This document shows, one piece after another, positions 18,745 through 27,931 of a stretch of 34,438 nucleotides of DNA. Source of the DNA: Rhodobacterales bacterium (lineage in GTDB: Bacteria > Pseudomonadota > Alphaproteobacteria > Rhodobacterales > Rhodobacteraceae). Under the pieces are notes generated by a model. The model was not told where the DNA came from. It searched no databases and was given only the letters and a program-made list of their open reading frames with translations. The stretch is from positions 1 to 34,438 of the forward strand of contig JAATGA010000467.1 of NCBI GenBank assembly GCA_015654855.1, written 5' to 3'. A program made the position numbers and the translations under genes. Position 1 is the stretch's first letter. Each line of letters begins with the position of its first letter.

Positions 18745-19815
18745 CTAGATGTCGTTCGCCGTGCGGACGGTGGTGATCGTCGGCAGCAGGCTCGAGATCA
18801 GGCGATTCCAGCGATGCATCGGCGAAGAGGTGATATAGATCACGTCCTTGGGGTGCAGCATGAAGCTTGACCCGATCAGATAGGCGGCCGGGTTCGAGGC
18901 ATCGAGCTGATAGACGACGAAGCTGCCGTTCACATTGCGGAAGACAAAGATGCCGCGTGCATCGGCCTGATCCTCTTTCAGCCCGCCCGAACGGGCGATG
19001 GCATGAGTCAGGGTCACATTGTCCTTGGTCAGATCCACCGTCTGCGCCGTCTCGATCTGGCCGAGCAGATAGGCTTCCTGCAACTCCAGCTTGGGCACGG
19101 TGACCACATCGCCGTTGCGCAGGGGCGGGTTGTTCGCCCCGACCCCGTTTTTCAGGAAGGCCTCGAGGTCGACGTTATAGGTCTTGCCGCCGCGCCGCAC
19201 CGTGACGCCGCGGGGATCTGCCTGCTCGTTCAGCCCGCCTGCCGCGTTGATCGCATCGAGCAGCGTCAGCGGCACATCGGTCAGCGGCTGGCGGCTGGGG
19301 CTCTTGACTTCGCCGGTGACCGAAACCGCCTGCGATTTGTAGCTGACGACCCGCACTTCGATCTGCGGGTTGGGGATATATTCGGCGAGCCGGGTCATCA
19401 GATCTACTCGCACCTGTTCGGGGCTGCGGCCCTTGGCCTCGACCTGGCCGACATAGGGGTAGAAGAACGTGCCGTCCGATTGCACGCGCAGGCCGGATTC
19501 GGCCGGCGTGCGCCGCTCGCCGGCGGGCATGGTCAGGTCGGAATGTTCCCAGACCACGATGTCTAGCACGTCGCCCACGCCGATGCGATAATCCCAAGAG
19601 CCGTTGCCGGGCATGGTGGTGCGCGGGCCGGCCAGATTGCGCGGAGCGCTGTAGCCCGAGATGTTGTCGGCGGTCAGCCGGACGATGGTCACGTTCGAGG
19701 CAAGTTCCTCGACTTCTGCCTGGACGGATTCGGTGCGAACGGGAAAATCCGTTCTGGTGACGGAGCAGCCGCCCAGTAACAAGGTAAAGGCCAGAAGACC
19801 CGTCCAATAGCGCAT
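18745..19815 (-). CDS. wza: Outer-membrane polysaccharide export lipoprotein
   Basis: ATG at 19815: MRYWTGLLAFTLLLGGCSVT lipobox; RIGVGDVLDIVVWEHSDL, VTVPKLELQEAYLLGQIETAQTVDL, PMHRWNRLISSLLP. Confidence 0.93.
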   Translation of the reverse strand: MRYWTGLLAFTLLLGGCSVTRTDFPVRTESVQAEVEELASNVTIVRLTADNISGYSAPRNLAGPRTTMPGNGSWDYRIGVGDVLDIVVWEHSDLTMPAGERRTPAESGLRVQSDGTFFYPYVGQVEAKGRSPEQVRVDLMTRLAEYIPNPQIEVRVVSYKSQAVSVTGEVKSPSRQPLTDVPLTLLDAINAAGGLNEQADPRGVTVRRGGKTYNVDLEAFLKNGVGANNPPLRNGDVVTVPKLELQEAYLLGQIETAQTVDLTKDNVTLTHAIARSGGLKEDQADARGIFVFRNVNGSFVVYQLDASNPAAYLIGSSFMLHPKDVIYITSSPMHRWNRLISSLLPTITTVRTANDI

Positions 19816-19822
19816 TAAAAAC

Positions 19823-19836
19823 ACCCAAGCTTGGGT
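19823..19836. promoter_or_regulatory. Perfect 14-bp palindrome ending 7 nt upstream of the wza start codon
   Basis: ACCCAAGCTTGGGT, followed on the coding strand by GTTTTTAATG (T-run into the start codon). Confidence 0.45.
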
Positions 19837-20108
19837 CCCCGAGCAGAGGTGATCGCGGGCTGGCAGGCCTGCGCTCCATCCCCGGGACCGATGGCAGCCT
19901 TGCTTGGATAGGGGAAGAACCAAACGATGCCAATGCGGTTTCTGGTCAAGGGCGGGATTCCCGCTGTTTCGGGCCGCTGCGGGGGAAGCCGCGTCTCTGA
20001 CGAGGCGGAATCCGCATAATCCCGCCATAGGCCCGAGCAAGCCGCGCCTGGCTGCTTTACTGGCTGCGCGGCAGAGGCTACTCACAAGGAAATGGCGGGG
20101 ATTTTGTT

Positions 20109-22238
20109 ATGGTTTTGCCGCGTGTCTTTTCGCTTTCCGGTCGTCGCGGGGCCATCGCGAGCTTGCTTGGCGGCATCGCCACCACCACGCTTCCTGCCCA
20201 TGCCCAGGAAAGCACCGGTCTGTCGCATTACGGCCTGCCCGGCTATGTCGAGATGCCATCAGCTTATGCCCTGCCCGACGGGGCGCTGGCCTTTTCGATC
20301 AACGACCATGGCGGCGACGTGCGCCGCGGCACCATTGCCTTTCAGATCACGCCGCGGCTGACCGGGACGTTCCGGTATTCCTGGTTCAAGGATTACAGTG
20401 CGACCGAAGGCTCCCGTTATGACCGCAGTTTCGACTTGCGCTATCAGCTGCTGACAGAGGATCCGCAAGGGTGGCGTCCGGCGCTGGCGATCGGCCTGCA
20501 GGATTTCGGTGGAACGGGACTGTTCGAGGGCGAATATCTGGTCGCCTCCAAGCGGTTCAGCCCCAGCGTCACCGCCTCTGTCGGAATCGGCTGGGGACGA
20601 CTGGGAAGCTATGGCGAGTTCTCCAACCCACTTGGCGTCTTTTCAGATCGCTTCAAGACCCGCCTTGGTCGGGACGGGTCACCAGGCGGGGACCTGAACG
20701 TCGACCACTTCTTTCGGGGTGATGCGGCGCTGTTCTTCGGCCTCGACTGGCAGGCGACCGAGCGGCTGCGCCTGTCGGTCGAATATTCCTCCGACGGGAT
20801 GGATCTCGAGAGCAGCCGGATGGGTTTCGACCACAAGACCCCGATCAACATCGGCGCGCAATATCGCTTCGGCGAGGCGGGGACCCTGGGATTGGCGCTG
20901 CTGAACGGCTCGGCTGCGGCTTTGAGCTACAGCTTCATTCTCGATCCGCGCGAACCCGTCGCCCCCTCGGGGGCCGAGGCGGGGCCGCCGCCGGTGGCGC
21001 CTGGCGGGGCGGCCGCCGCGGCGAGCTGGGGGCCGGTGCCGGACGAGGCCCGTGTCGCGGCCCTGCGCGCAGGCCTGAAGGATCAGGGGATCCGGCTCGA
21101 CGGCATCCGGGTCGAGGGGGCGGCGGCCACCGTCTCGGTGAGCAACGAACGCTGGCCGGCGGCGGCCGAGGCCTATGGCCGCACCGCCCGGGTGCTGAGC
21201 GCGCATCTGCCGGCGCAGGTGCGCTCTTTCCGCATCGTCAGCCATGTGAAGGGCGTGCCCGTCACCAGCGTCACCCTGACCCGCGCCGATCTCGAAGCGC
21301 TGGAATATGCGACCGATGGCGCGCGGCTGTCGCGCGAACGGGCGGTGGTCCGGGATGCCGCCGGCCTGCCCGATCCGCGGCTGAACCCCGACCGCAGCTT
21401 CGATGTCAAGTTGCGGCCCTATGTGACGCCGGCCTTCTTCGACCCCGACGCGCCGCTGCGGCTCGACGCGGGGGCCGAGGCGCGGGCGGAATGGTCTCCG
21501 GTGCGGGGCCTTTATCTCTCGGGCGCGGTGCGGGGCAAGGTCGTCGGCAATACCGACGCATCCTCCCGGGATTCGAATTCGGGCCTGCCGCATGTGCGCT
21601 CGGACGGCCCGCTCTACGACCGGGAAAGCAGCGACCTCTATATTCCCTATGTGACGGCGGAATGGTTCGCCCGGCCGGGCACGGACCTTTACAGCCGTGT
21701 CAGCTTCGGCCTGCTGGAGCGGATGTATGGCGGCGTCTCGGGCGAGGTTCTCTGGGCGCCGGCCGACCGCCGCTATGCGGTCGGGGCCGAACTCAACTAC
21801 GTCAAACAGCGCGACTACGAGGGCGAATTCGGCTTTCTCGACTACGATGTCGTGACGGGCCATGTCTCGGGCTATTACGACATCGGTGGCGGCTATAACG
21901 CCCAGGTCGATATCGGCCGCTATCTGGCCGGCGACTGGGGATCGACCTTCACCCTGACGCGGCGCTTCGGCAACGGGTTCGAGGTCGGCGCCTTCTTCAC
22001 CCTGACCGATGTCAGCTTCGAGGATTTCGGCGAGGGGTCCTTCGACAAGGGCGTCACCTTCCGTATCCCGCTGACCTGGCTGACCGGCCAGCCGAGCCAG
22101 GAATCCGGCGGGCTGACCCTGCGGCCGATCCAGCGCGACGGCGGCGCGCGGCTGTCGGTGCGCAACCGGCTTTACGACCTGACCCGGAGCGAGCGCGAAC
22201 CGGAGCTGACCGATCAATGGGGGAGCTTCTGGCGATGA
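20109..22238 (+). CDS. yjbH: YjbH-family exopolysaccharide outer-membrane protein
   Basis: GLPGYVEMPSAYALPDGALAFSIN, TPRLTGTFRYSWFKDY, DRSFDLRYQLLTE, GIGWGRLGS, long beta-rich C-terminal domain. Confidence 0.88.
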   Translation: MVLPRVFSLSGRRGAIASLLGGIATTTLPAHAQESTGLSHYGLPGYVEMPSAYALPDGALAFSINDHGGDVRRGTIAFQITPRLTGTFRYSWFKDYSATEGSRYDRSFDLRYQLLTEDPQGWRPALAIGLQDFGGTGLFEGEYLVASKRFSPSVTASVGIGWGRLGSYGEFSNPLGVFSDRFKTRLGRDGSPGGDLNVDHFFRGDAALFFGLDWQATERLRLSVEYSSDGMDLESSRMGFDHKTPINIGAQYRFGEAGTLGLALLNGSAAALSYSFILDPREPVAPSGAEAGPPPVAPGGAAAAASWGPVPDEARVAALRAGLKDQGIRLDGIRVEGAAATVSVSNERWPAAAEAYGRTARVLSAHLPAQVRSFRIVSHVKGVPVTSVTLTRADLEALEYATDGARLSRERAVVRDAAGLPDPRLNPDRSFDVKLRPYVTPAFFDPDAPLRLDAGAEARAEWSPVRGLYLSGAVRGKVVGNTDASSRDSNSGLPHVRSDGPLYDRESSDLYIPYVTAEWFARPGTDLYSRVSFGLLERMYGGVSGEVLWAPADRRYAVGAELNYVKQRDYEGEFGFLDYDVVTGHVSGYYDIGGGYNAQVDIGRYLAGDWGSTFTLTRRFGNGFEVGAFFTLTDVSFEDFGEGSFDKGVTFRIPLTWLTGQPSQESGGLTLRPIQRDGGARLSVRNRLYDLTRSEREPELTDQWGSFWR

Positions 22239-22900
22239 CGGGGGGGCGTTCTTACGGCCGGGCGGCGCTGATCCTCGCGCTGCTGGCGCTGGCGGGCTGC
22301 GGGGCGGCGGGCAAGGTGGTCAGCGGCCCGAAAGCCGCGGCCGAAAAGGCGATATTGCCCGATCCGCTCGGCGTCGATCAGGCGGGGGCGGAACGGCTGA
22401 TCCGCTCCGGCGCGCCGAGCATTGCGGTCTCGATGCTCGACCGCGGCGACGGGGTGCTGATGGTGCGCGCGGGCGAGCGCGCGGGCGTGACCCGCTGGCG
22501 CAGCATCGACAATGTGCAGCTTTACACCCGGGGCGGGCTTCTGGTCGGCACGCGGGGGCTTGGCGGCGACGATCTGATGACCGCCGATCCGGGCGGGGTG
22601 CTGGCTCTGGCACTGGCCGGGCAGGGCGGGCAGGTGACCCGGGTCGAGACCCGTCTGGACGGCGATCGCCGGACGGAACTGCGCCGCTTTACCTGCACGC
22701 TGACACCCGACGGCACCGACAACGTGCCGGTACCCCGGGGTCCGGCGCTGACCGCCACCCGCCTGAACGAGGTTTGCCGGCCGCAGGGCAAGGGCCGCGC
22801 CTTCGCCAATTCTTACTGGATCCGCGAGGGCCGCGTTCTTCAGACCGTCCAGCATGTCTCGGACGGGGTGGGCCGGGTGAAGATCCTTTACATCCCCTGA
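22235..22900 (+). CDS. YjbF/GfcB-family lipoprotein
   Basis: ATGA overlap with yjbH; MTGGRSYGRAALILALLALAGCGAAGKVV lipobox, GVLMVRAGERAGVTRWRSIDNVQLYTRGGLLVGTRGLGGDDLMTAD, C-terminal NSYWIREGRVLQTVQHVSDGVGRVKILYI. Confidence 0.82.
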   Translation: MTGGRSYGRAALILALLALAGCGAAGKVVSGPKAAAEKAILPDPLGVDQAGAERLIRSGAPSIAVSMLDRGDGVLMVRAGERAGVTRWRSIDNVQLYTRGGLLVGTRGLGGDDLMTADPGGVLALALAGQGGQVTRVETRLDGDRRTELRRFTCTLTPDGTDNVPVPRGPALTATRLNEVCRPQGKGRAFANSYWIREGRVLQTVQHVSDGVGRVKILYIP

Positions 22901-23899
22901 CCGGCGCCCGCCGGGGCCGGGCCGAGCGTCGTGCGGGCCGGAACGGAGCGCGGGAATTCCGCCTCCAGCGTGCGGCGGATGCCTTCGGTCAGCGGCACCG
23001 GCGGGGCAAAGCCCGGCACATCCTGCGCAGCCGAGGAAAAGGCCGTGTCGGAGACGAATTTCCGCACCCGGATCGCGCTGACCGGCAGCTTGCGCCCGGT
23101 GATGCGCGCCAGGCCGTCGGCCAGATGGCCGAGCGCCAGGCCCGCCCATAAAGGCAGCCGAGGCCCCGTGCCGGACCTGCCGCGGATCGCCCCGCGCACC
23201 AGGGCGACAAGCGTGTTCATGTCCTGGTCCGGCGCATCGGCATAGTTGTAAAGATGCACCCCCGGCGGTGCCCCGGCCATATGGCGCAGGAAGGCCGCGA
23301 GGTTTTCGACATGGACCATCGACTTGCGATTCCGTCCGGGTCCCACCATCAGGAACCGTCCCGAGGCGATCTGCGCGAACAGGTTGTGGACATTGCCGCG
23401 ATTGCCGGGGCCGAAGACCACCGTGGGCCGGACGATGACCAGCGCCGGCGGCCGGGATCCTCGGCCTGTCAGGCGCGCAGCACGCCTTCGGCGGCGTATT
23501 TCACCCGGCGTATGCGTTGAAGGGGGCGATGGCCCCGTCCTCGCCGGTGCCGGGCGGCGCGAAGCCGTAGACCGCGACGGAACTGGTGAAGTTGATCCGT
23601 TCAACCCCGCGCAGGCCGGCGGCGTGGCAGAGGTTGCGCGTCCCCTCGACATTGACCTTTTTGTAAAGCCCGACCGGGCGCACGTCGTCGCGATGCTCGG
23701 CGGCGAGGTGGAAGATCGTCCCGCCCGACGGGGCCTGTGCCAGCCGGTCGGCATCGCAGATGTCGAGGATCCGCGCGCGAGAGGGGAAATCCGCGCTCGG
23801 CCGGCGGTCGAGGATGCGGAACGCCGCACCCTCCGCGTCGAGGGCGCGGGCCAGCGCCGTGCCGATGAAACCGCTGCCGCCGGTGATGAGAAAGGACAT
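22888..23899 (-). pseudogene. Decayed NAD-dependent epimerase/dehydratase (SDR)
   Basis: N-terminal fragment MSFLITGGSGFIGTALARALD...INFTSSVAVYG...FNAYAG* (ends 23501); C-terminal fragment LVIVRPTVVFGPGNRGNVHNLFAQI...RKSMVHVENLAAFL in another frame. Frameshifts plus a nonsense codon between. Confidence 0.85.
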
Positions 23900-23982
23900 G
23901 GACTGCCGCCGGGATGCCGGCCGCCCTCTGCGGCCCGGTTCCAGCCTGACGCATCTTTCTTACCGGCGGGTTTCCGGCCCCC

Positions 23983-24870
23983 TCAGCCGAGCAGCCGGGC
24001 GAGATACTTGCCGTAATCGCTTTTGCCGAAGCGCTTCGCATGGACGGCCAGGGCATCCGCGTCGATCCAGCCGGCGCGGAAGGCGATCTCCTCGGGGCAG
24101 CCCGACTGCATCCCCTGGCGCGCCGACAGGGTGCGCACGAAATTGCCCGCATCCAGCAGCGAGCCATGGGTGCCGGTGTCGAGCCAGGCGAAGCCGCGCC
24201 CCATGGTCTCGACCGAAAGCACGCCCTCGGTCAGATAGCTTTCCAGCAGATCGACGATTTCCAGCTCGCCCCGGGGCGAGGGCTTGACCGCCCGCGCCCG
24301 TTCCGTCGCCGTGCCGTCCAGGAAGTAAAGCCCGGTCACCGCATAGTTCGACGGCGGGTTTTCCGGTTTTTCGATGATCCGGGTCGCGCGGCCCTTGTCG
24401 TCGAAGGCCACGACGCCATAGCGTTCAGGGTCGACGACGTGATAGCCGAAGACCGTGCCGCCCGTGGGCCGCGCATCGGCTCCGGCCAGGACCTCCGGCA
24501 GGCCGTGGCCGTAGAAGATGTTGTCGCCCAGCACCATGGCCGAAGGCGCGCCATCCAGAAAATCCGCCGCCAGCAGATAGGCCTGAGCCAGACCATCGGG
24601 CGAGGGCTGGACGATCCATTCCAGTCTTATGCCCCACTGGCTGCCATCGCCCAGCAGGCGCCGAAACTGCGCCTGATCCTCGGGCGTGGTGATGATGGCG
24701 ATCTCGCGGATGCCGGTCAGCATCAGCACCGACAGCGGGTAATAGATCATCGGCTTATCATAGATCGGCATCAGCTGTTTCGACACGCCAAGCGTGATCG
24801 GATAAAGCCGCGTGCCCGATCCGCCGGCCAAGATGATGCCCTTGCGGGCTTTCGGGGTGCTGGCCGTCAT
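23983..24870 (-). CDS. rmlA: Glucose-1-phosphate thymidylyltransferase
   Basis: ATG at 24870: KGIILAGGSGTRLYPITLGVSKQLMPIYDKPMIYYPLSVLMLTGIREIAIIT; GDNIFYGHGL; GFAWLDTGTHGSLLDAGNFV. Confidence 0.96.
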   Translation of the reverse strand: MTASTPKARKGIILAGGSGTRLYPITLGVSKQLMPIYDKPMIYYPLSVLMLTGIREIAIITTPEDQAQFRRLLGDGSQWGIRLEWIVQPSPDGLAQAYLLAADFLDGAPSAMVLGDNIFYGHGLPEVLAGADARPTGGTVFGYHVVDPERYGVVAFDDKGRATRIIEKPENPPSNYAVTGLYFLDGTATERARAVKPSPRGELEIVDLLESYLTEGVLSVETMGRGFAWLDTGTHGSLLDAGNFVRTLSARQGMQSGCPEEIAFRAGWIDADALAVHAKRFGKSDYGKYLARLLG

Positions 24871-25727
24871 TTCAATGCTCCGAGTTCCTGAAGGACGGAT
24901 GCCAGGCCCATCCGCCAGTCGGGCCGGATCAGGCCGAAGGTGGCGAGGCTTGAGCAGTCCATCCGCGAATTGGCGGGACGTTTCGCCGGCGTGGGGAAGG
25001 CGGAGGTCGGGATGTCCCCGACCGTGACCGCCATGCCGGCCAAGGCAAATGTTTCGCGCGCGAAACCGGCCCAGGACACATCCGGCGCGCCGGACAGATG
25101 GTAAATGCCGGATTTCGCCGGGTCGCGCGCCAATCCTTCGGCCATGGCTAGGCAGGTGGCGGCGATGCCGGCGGCGGGCGTTGGCCCGCCGGTCTGATCG
25201 GCGACGACGGTCAGATGGTCGCGGGTCGCCCCGAGCCGCAGCATGGTCTTCACGAAATTCGCGCCATGCGCCGAAAACACCCAGGACGTGCGCAGGAGGG
25301 CATATGTCCCGCCGGCCGCCGCGACCTGTTCCTCGCCTGCCAGCTTGGTGCGGCCATAGGCGTTCTGCGGGGCGGTCGGGTCGCCGGGACTCCACGGGCG
25401 ATCCCCGGTGCCGTCGAAGACGTAATCGGTCGAAATATGGACGAAGGGAATGCCCGGCTCCGCGCAGGCCCGCGCCATGGCGCCGGGGGCGTCGGCATTG
25501 ATCACATGAGCTGCCGCTTCCTCGGTTTCGGCCTTGTCGACGGCGGTCCAAGCGGCGGCATTGATCACCGCGCGGGGGCGTCGGTCGCGGATCGCCCGGA
25601 CACAGGCGTCCGGGTCGGACAAGTCGGCCTGATCGCGGCCCAGGAACACCGTGCCTCCGGGCGCGATCCGGGCAAGTTCGGTGGCCACCTGGCCCGTGCG
25701 GCCGAAAACCAGGAGGCCCCCGCTCAT
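24867..25727 (-). CDS. rmlD: dTDP-4-dehydrorhamnose reductase
   Basis: ATG at 25727: [67 protein letters not shown]; overlaps rmlA and rmlB. Confidence 0.95.
   Translation of the reverse strand: MSGGLLVFGRTGQVATELARIAPGGTVFLGRDQADLSDPDACVRAIRDRRPRAVINAAAWTAVDKAETEEAAAHVINADAPGAMARACAEPGIPFVHISTDYVFDGTGDRPWSPGDPTAPQNAYGRTKLAGEEQVAAAGGTYALLRTSWVFSAHGANFVKTMLRLGATRDHLTVVADQTGGPTPAAGIAATCLAMAEGLARDPAKSGIYHLSGAPDVSWAGFARETFALAGMAVTVGDIPTSAFPTPAKRPANSRMDCSSLATFGLIRPDWRMGLASVLQELGALK
25051..25066. promoter_or_regulatory. parS-like perfect palindrome inside rmlD
   Basis: GTTTCGCGCGCGAAAC, perfect 16-bp palindrome, 15/16 identical to the parA-parB intergenic GTTTCGCACGCGAAAC. Confidence 0.3.
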
Positions 25728-26770
25728 GCCTTCGTTCCCAGACGCTGGCCGACGCCGTGACGCTCCTGCAAGGGGCGCCACCAGGCCTCGTTGTCGAGAT
25801 ACCATTGCACGGTGCGCTTCAGCCCTTCCTCGACCGTGACGGAGGGCTTCCAGCCCAGTTCCTCGCGGATGCGGGTCGGGTCGATGGCATAGCGCGCGTC
25901 ATGTCCCGGACGGTCGGTCACGAAGGTGATCTGGTCGGCGTAAGGTTTCGCGACCGGTTTCAACTCGTCCAGGATGGTGCAGAGGGTTTTGACCAGTTCA
26001 AGGTTGGTCCGCTCATTTTCGCCGCCGATGTTGTAGCTGCGCCCCACTGCACCATTTTCGACGACCAGCAGCAGTGCGTCGGCGTGATCCTCGACGAACA
26101 GCCAGTCGCGGATGTTCTCGCCCTTGCCATAGATCGGCAGTGGTTTACCGGCCAGGGCGTTCAGGATGACGACGGGGATCAGCTTTTCCGGGAAGTGATA
26201 GGGGCCGTAATTGTTGGAGCAATTGGTCAGCACCACCGGCAGGCCATAGGTTTCATGCCATGCGCGCACCAGATGGTCCGAGGCCGCCTTGGACGAGGAA
26301 TAGGGGCTGCGCGGATCGTAAGGCGTGTCTTCGGTGAATTTCACCTTTGGATCGGCGGGCAGCGAGCCGAACACCTCATCGGTGGAGATGTGGTGGAAGC
26401 GGAAGGCTTCCGGCTTGCCCTGCGCCACCCAATAGCTGCGCGCAGCCTCCAGCATATTGTAGGTTCCGGTGATATTGGTTTCGATGAAATCGCCCGGCCC
26501 GTCGATCGAACGGTCGACATGGGATTCCGCCGCCAGGTGCATCACCGCATCGGGCTTATGCGTGGCAAAGATCCGGTCGAGGTCCGCGCGGTCGCGGATA
26601 TCGGCCTTCTCGAAGCGGTAGAGGTTCGATTGCGCGGCATCGGCCACATTGTCGAGGCAGGCGGCATAGGTCAGCGCGTCGAGGTTGACTACCTCATGCC
26701 CGCGCGCGACGGCGAGCCGCACCACGGCCGATCCGATGAAGCCGGCGCCGCCGGTGACGAGGATCTTCAT
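25724..26770 (-). CDS. rmlB: dTDP-glucose 4,6-dehydratase
   Basis: ATG at 26770: [101 protein letters not shown]. Confidence 0.97.
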   Translation of the reverse strand: MKILVTGGAGFIGSAVVRLAVARGHEVVNLDALTYAACLDNVADAAQSNLYRFEKADIRDRADLDRIFATHKPDAVMHLAAESHVDRSIDGPGDFIETNITGTYNMLEAARSYWVAQGKPEAFRFHHISTDEVFGSLPADPKVKFTEDTPYDPRSPYSSSKAASDHLVRAWHETYGLPVVLTNCSNNYGPYHFPEKLIPVVILNALAGKPLPIYGKGENIRDWLFVEDHADALLLVVENGAVGRSYNIGGENERTNLELVKTLCTILDELKPVAKPYADQITFVTDRPGHDARYAIDPTRIREELGWKPSVTVEEGLKRTVQWYLDNEAWWRPLQERHGVGQRLGTKA

Positions 26771-27330
26771 TTTGCCTCCCAGACGAAGGGCGTGTCGAAA
26801 TCGGCCAGCAAGGGTGCTGCCGCATCCTTGGCCGAGATGCCGGCGGCATCCTCGATGCCCCAGTCCACGCCCACGGCCGGATCGTTCCAGCGGATGCCGC
26901 CGTCGCAATCCGGGGCGTAGTAGTCCGAACATTTGTAGACGATCTCGGTATCGGCTTCGCGGGTGACGAAGCCGTGACCGAAACCGGCCGGGATCAGCAA
27001 TTGCAGCCCGTTTTCCGTCGAAAGCTCGGCCCCGGCCCATTTGCCGAAGGTAGGGCTGCCGCGGCGCAGATCGACCGCCACGTCGAACAGCCGCCCTTGC
27101 CCGCAACGCACCAGTTTCGCCTGGGCATGGGGCGGCGCCTGGAAATGCAGGCCGCGCACCGTGCCGACCCGGCGCGACAGCGAATGGTTGTCCTGCACGA
27201 AGTCGATGTCGATGCCCGCATCCGCCAGCACTCGCCGCGACCAGGTTTCGGCAAAGAAACCCCGGTCGTCGCCGAAACGGCTCGGCTCGATCAGGAAAAG
27301 TCCGGGAAGGAGGTAAGGCGTAATCTTCAT
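26767..27330 (-). CDS. rmlC: dTDP-4-dehydrorhamnose 3,5-epimerase
   Basis: ATG at 27330: [73 protein letters not shown]. Confidence 0.97.
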   Translation of the reverse strand: MKITPYLLPGLFLIEPSRFGDDRGFFAETWSRRVLADAGIDIDFVQDNHSLSRRVGTVRGLHFQAPPHAQAKLVRCGQGRLFDVAVDLRRGSPTFGKWAGAELSTENGLQLLIPAGFGHGFVTREADTEIVYKCSDYYAPDCDGGIRWNDPAVGVDWGIEDAAGISAKDAAAPLLADFDTPFVWEAK

Positions 27331-27556
27331 GTCATTCTCCGACGAGCCCCGCCTCAGGGTTAACGGCTGTCCCGCCGCCGCGCAATTCCCGAGTATGGTC
27401 ACTCTTCGCGGGTGCAGAAATTCCATAGGCCTTTCCAACCGTCTTTGGTGCGGATATTTTCGCCTTGTCGGCGGAATCGCGCGGATTTCGCTCATAAGTT
27501 GAGCGGAAAAGTCCGTTTGCGGCCCTTGTCTGGCTCTGTCAGCCCGGTCGGGGCTG

Positions 27557-27579
27557 GACATTGCTGCGGCTGCAATGTC
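27557..27579. promoter_or_regulatory. 23-bp inverted repeat in the rmlC upstream region
   Basis: GACATTGC-TGCGGCT-GCAATGTC, perfect 8-bp arms; between rmlC (-) and a small ORF (+). Confidence 0.4.
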
Positions 27580-27717
27580 TCTTACGATACGACTTTGGCG
27601 ATGGCCGGAGCAGGCGGTCCGGGGGAAATGTGCCTGGTGTTGCGATTTGTTGACCTGTTCGTCCTGCCTTAGCAAATTCGCGTCCGCACAGGACCCTTTG
27701 AGAAACGGGAAACTGCC

Positions 27718-27909
27718 ATGGAACTCCTGGAAGCGGTGCTTGGAATATACCTCGCATTTGCGATCTTCGCCGTCTGCATGACCCGCAGAGAGCAGGCGCG
27801 CGTCGAGCCGGGCTTGCTCGATTCCCTCGCCTATCTGGCCTGCATGTTGTGGCCGTTGCCGGTCATGGCCATGTTGATCCAGCAAAACCTGCCGCGCTCG
27901 GGGCGCTGA
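27718..27909 (+). CDS. Small hydrophobic (membrane) protein, 63 aa
   Basis: MELLEAVLGIYLAFAIFAVCMTRREQARVEPGLLDSLAYLACMLWPLPVMAMLIQQNLPRSGR: two hydrophobic stretches, no competing annotation on either strand except the tail of a spurious overlap. Confidence 0.45.
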   Translation: MELLEAVLGIYLAFAIFAVCMTRREQARVEPGLLDSLAYLACMLWPLPVMAMLIQQNLPRSGR

Positions 27910-27931
27910 GAGCCGGTCCCCTCCCGGTCGG

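Noticed and set aside
20679-22217. 512-aa minus-strand ORF antisense to yjbH
   Set aside because: Low-complexity, Arg/Pro/Gly-rich, no recognisable motifs; complements a confident YjbH frame.
22240-22246. G7 tract just after the yjbF-like start codon (also C7 at ~10816-10822 in wzy and G7 at ~6105-6111 in the beta-helix gene) as phase-variation switches
   Set aside because: Seven-base G/C runs are common in high-GC genomes and all three frames are intact; no evidence of length variation from one sequence.
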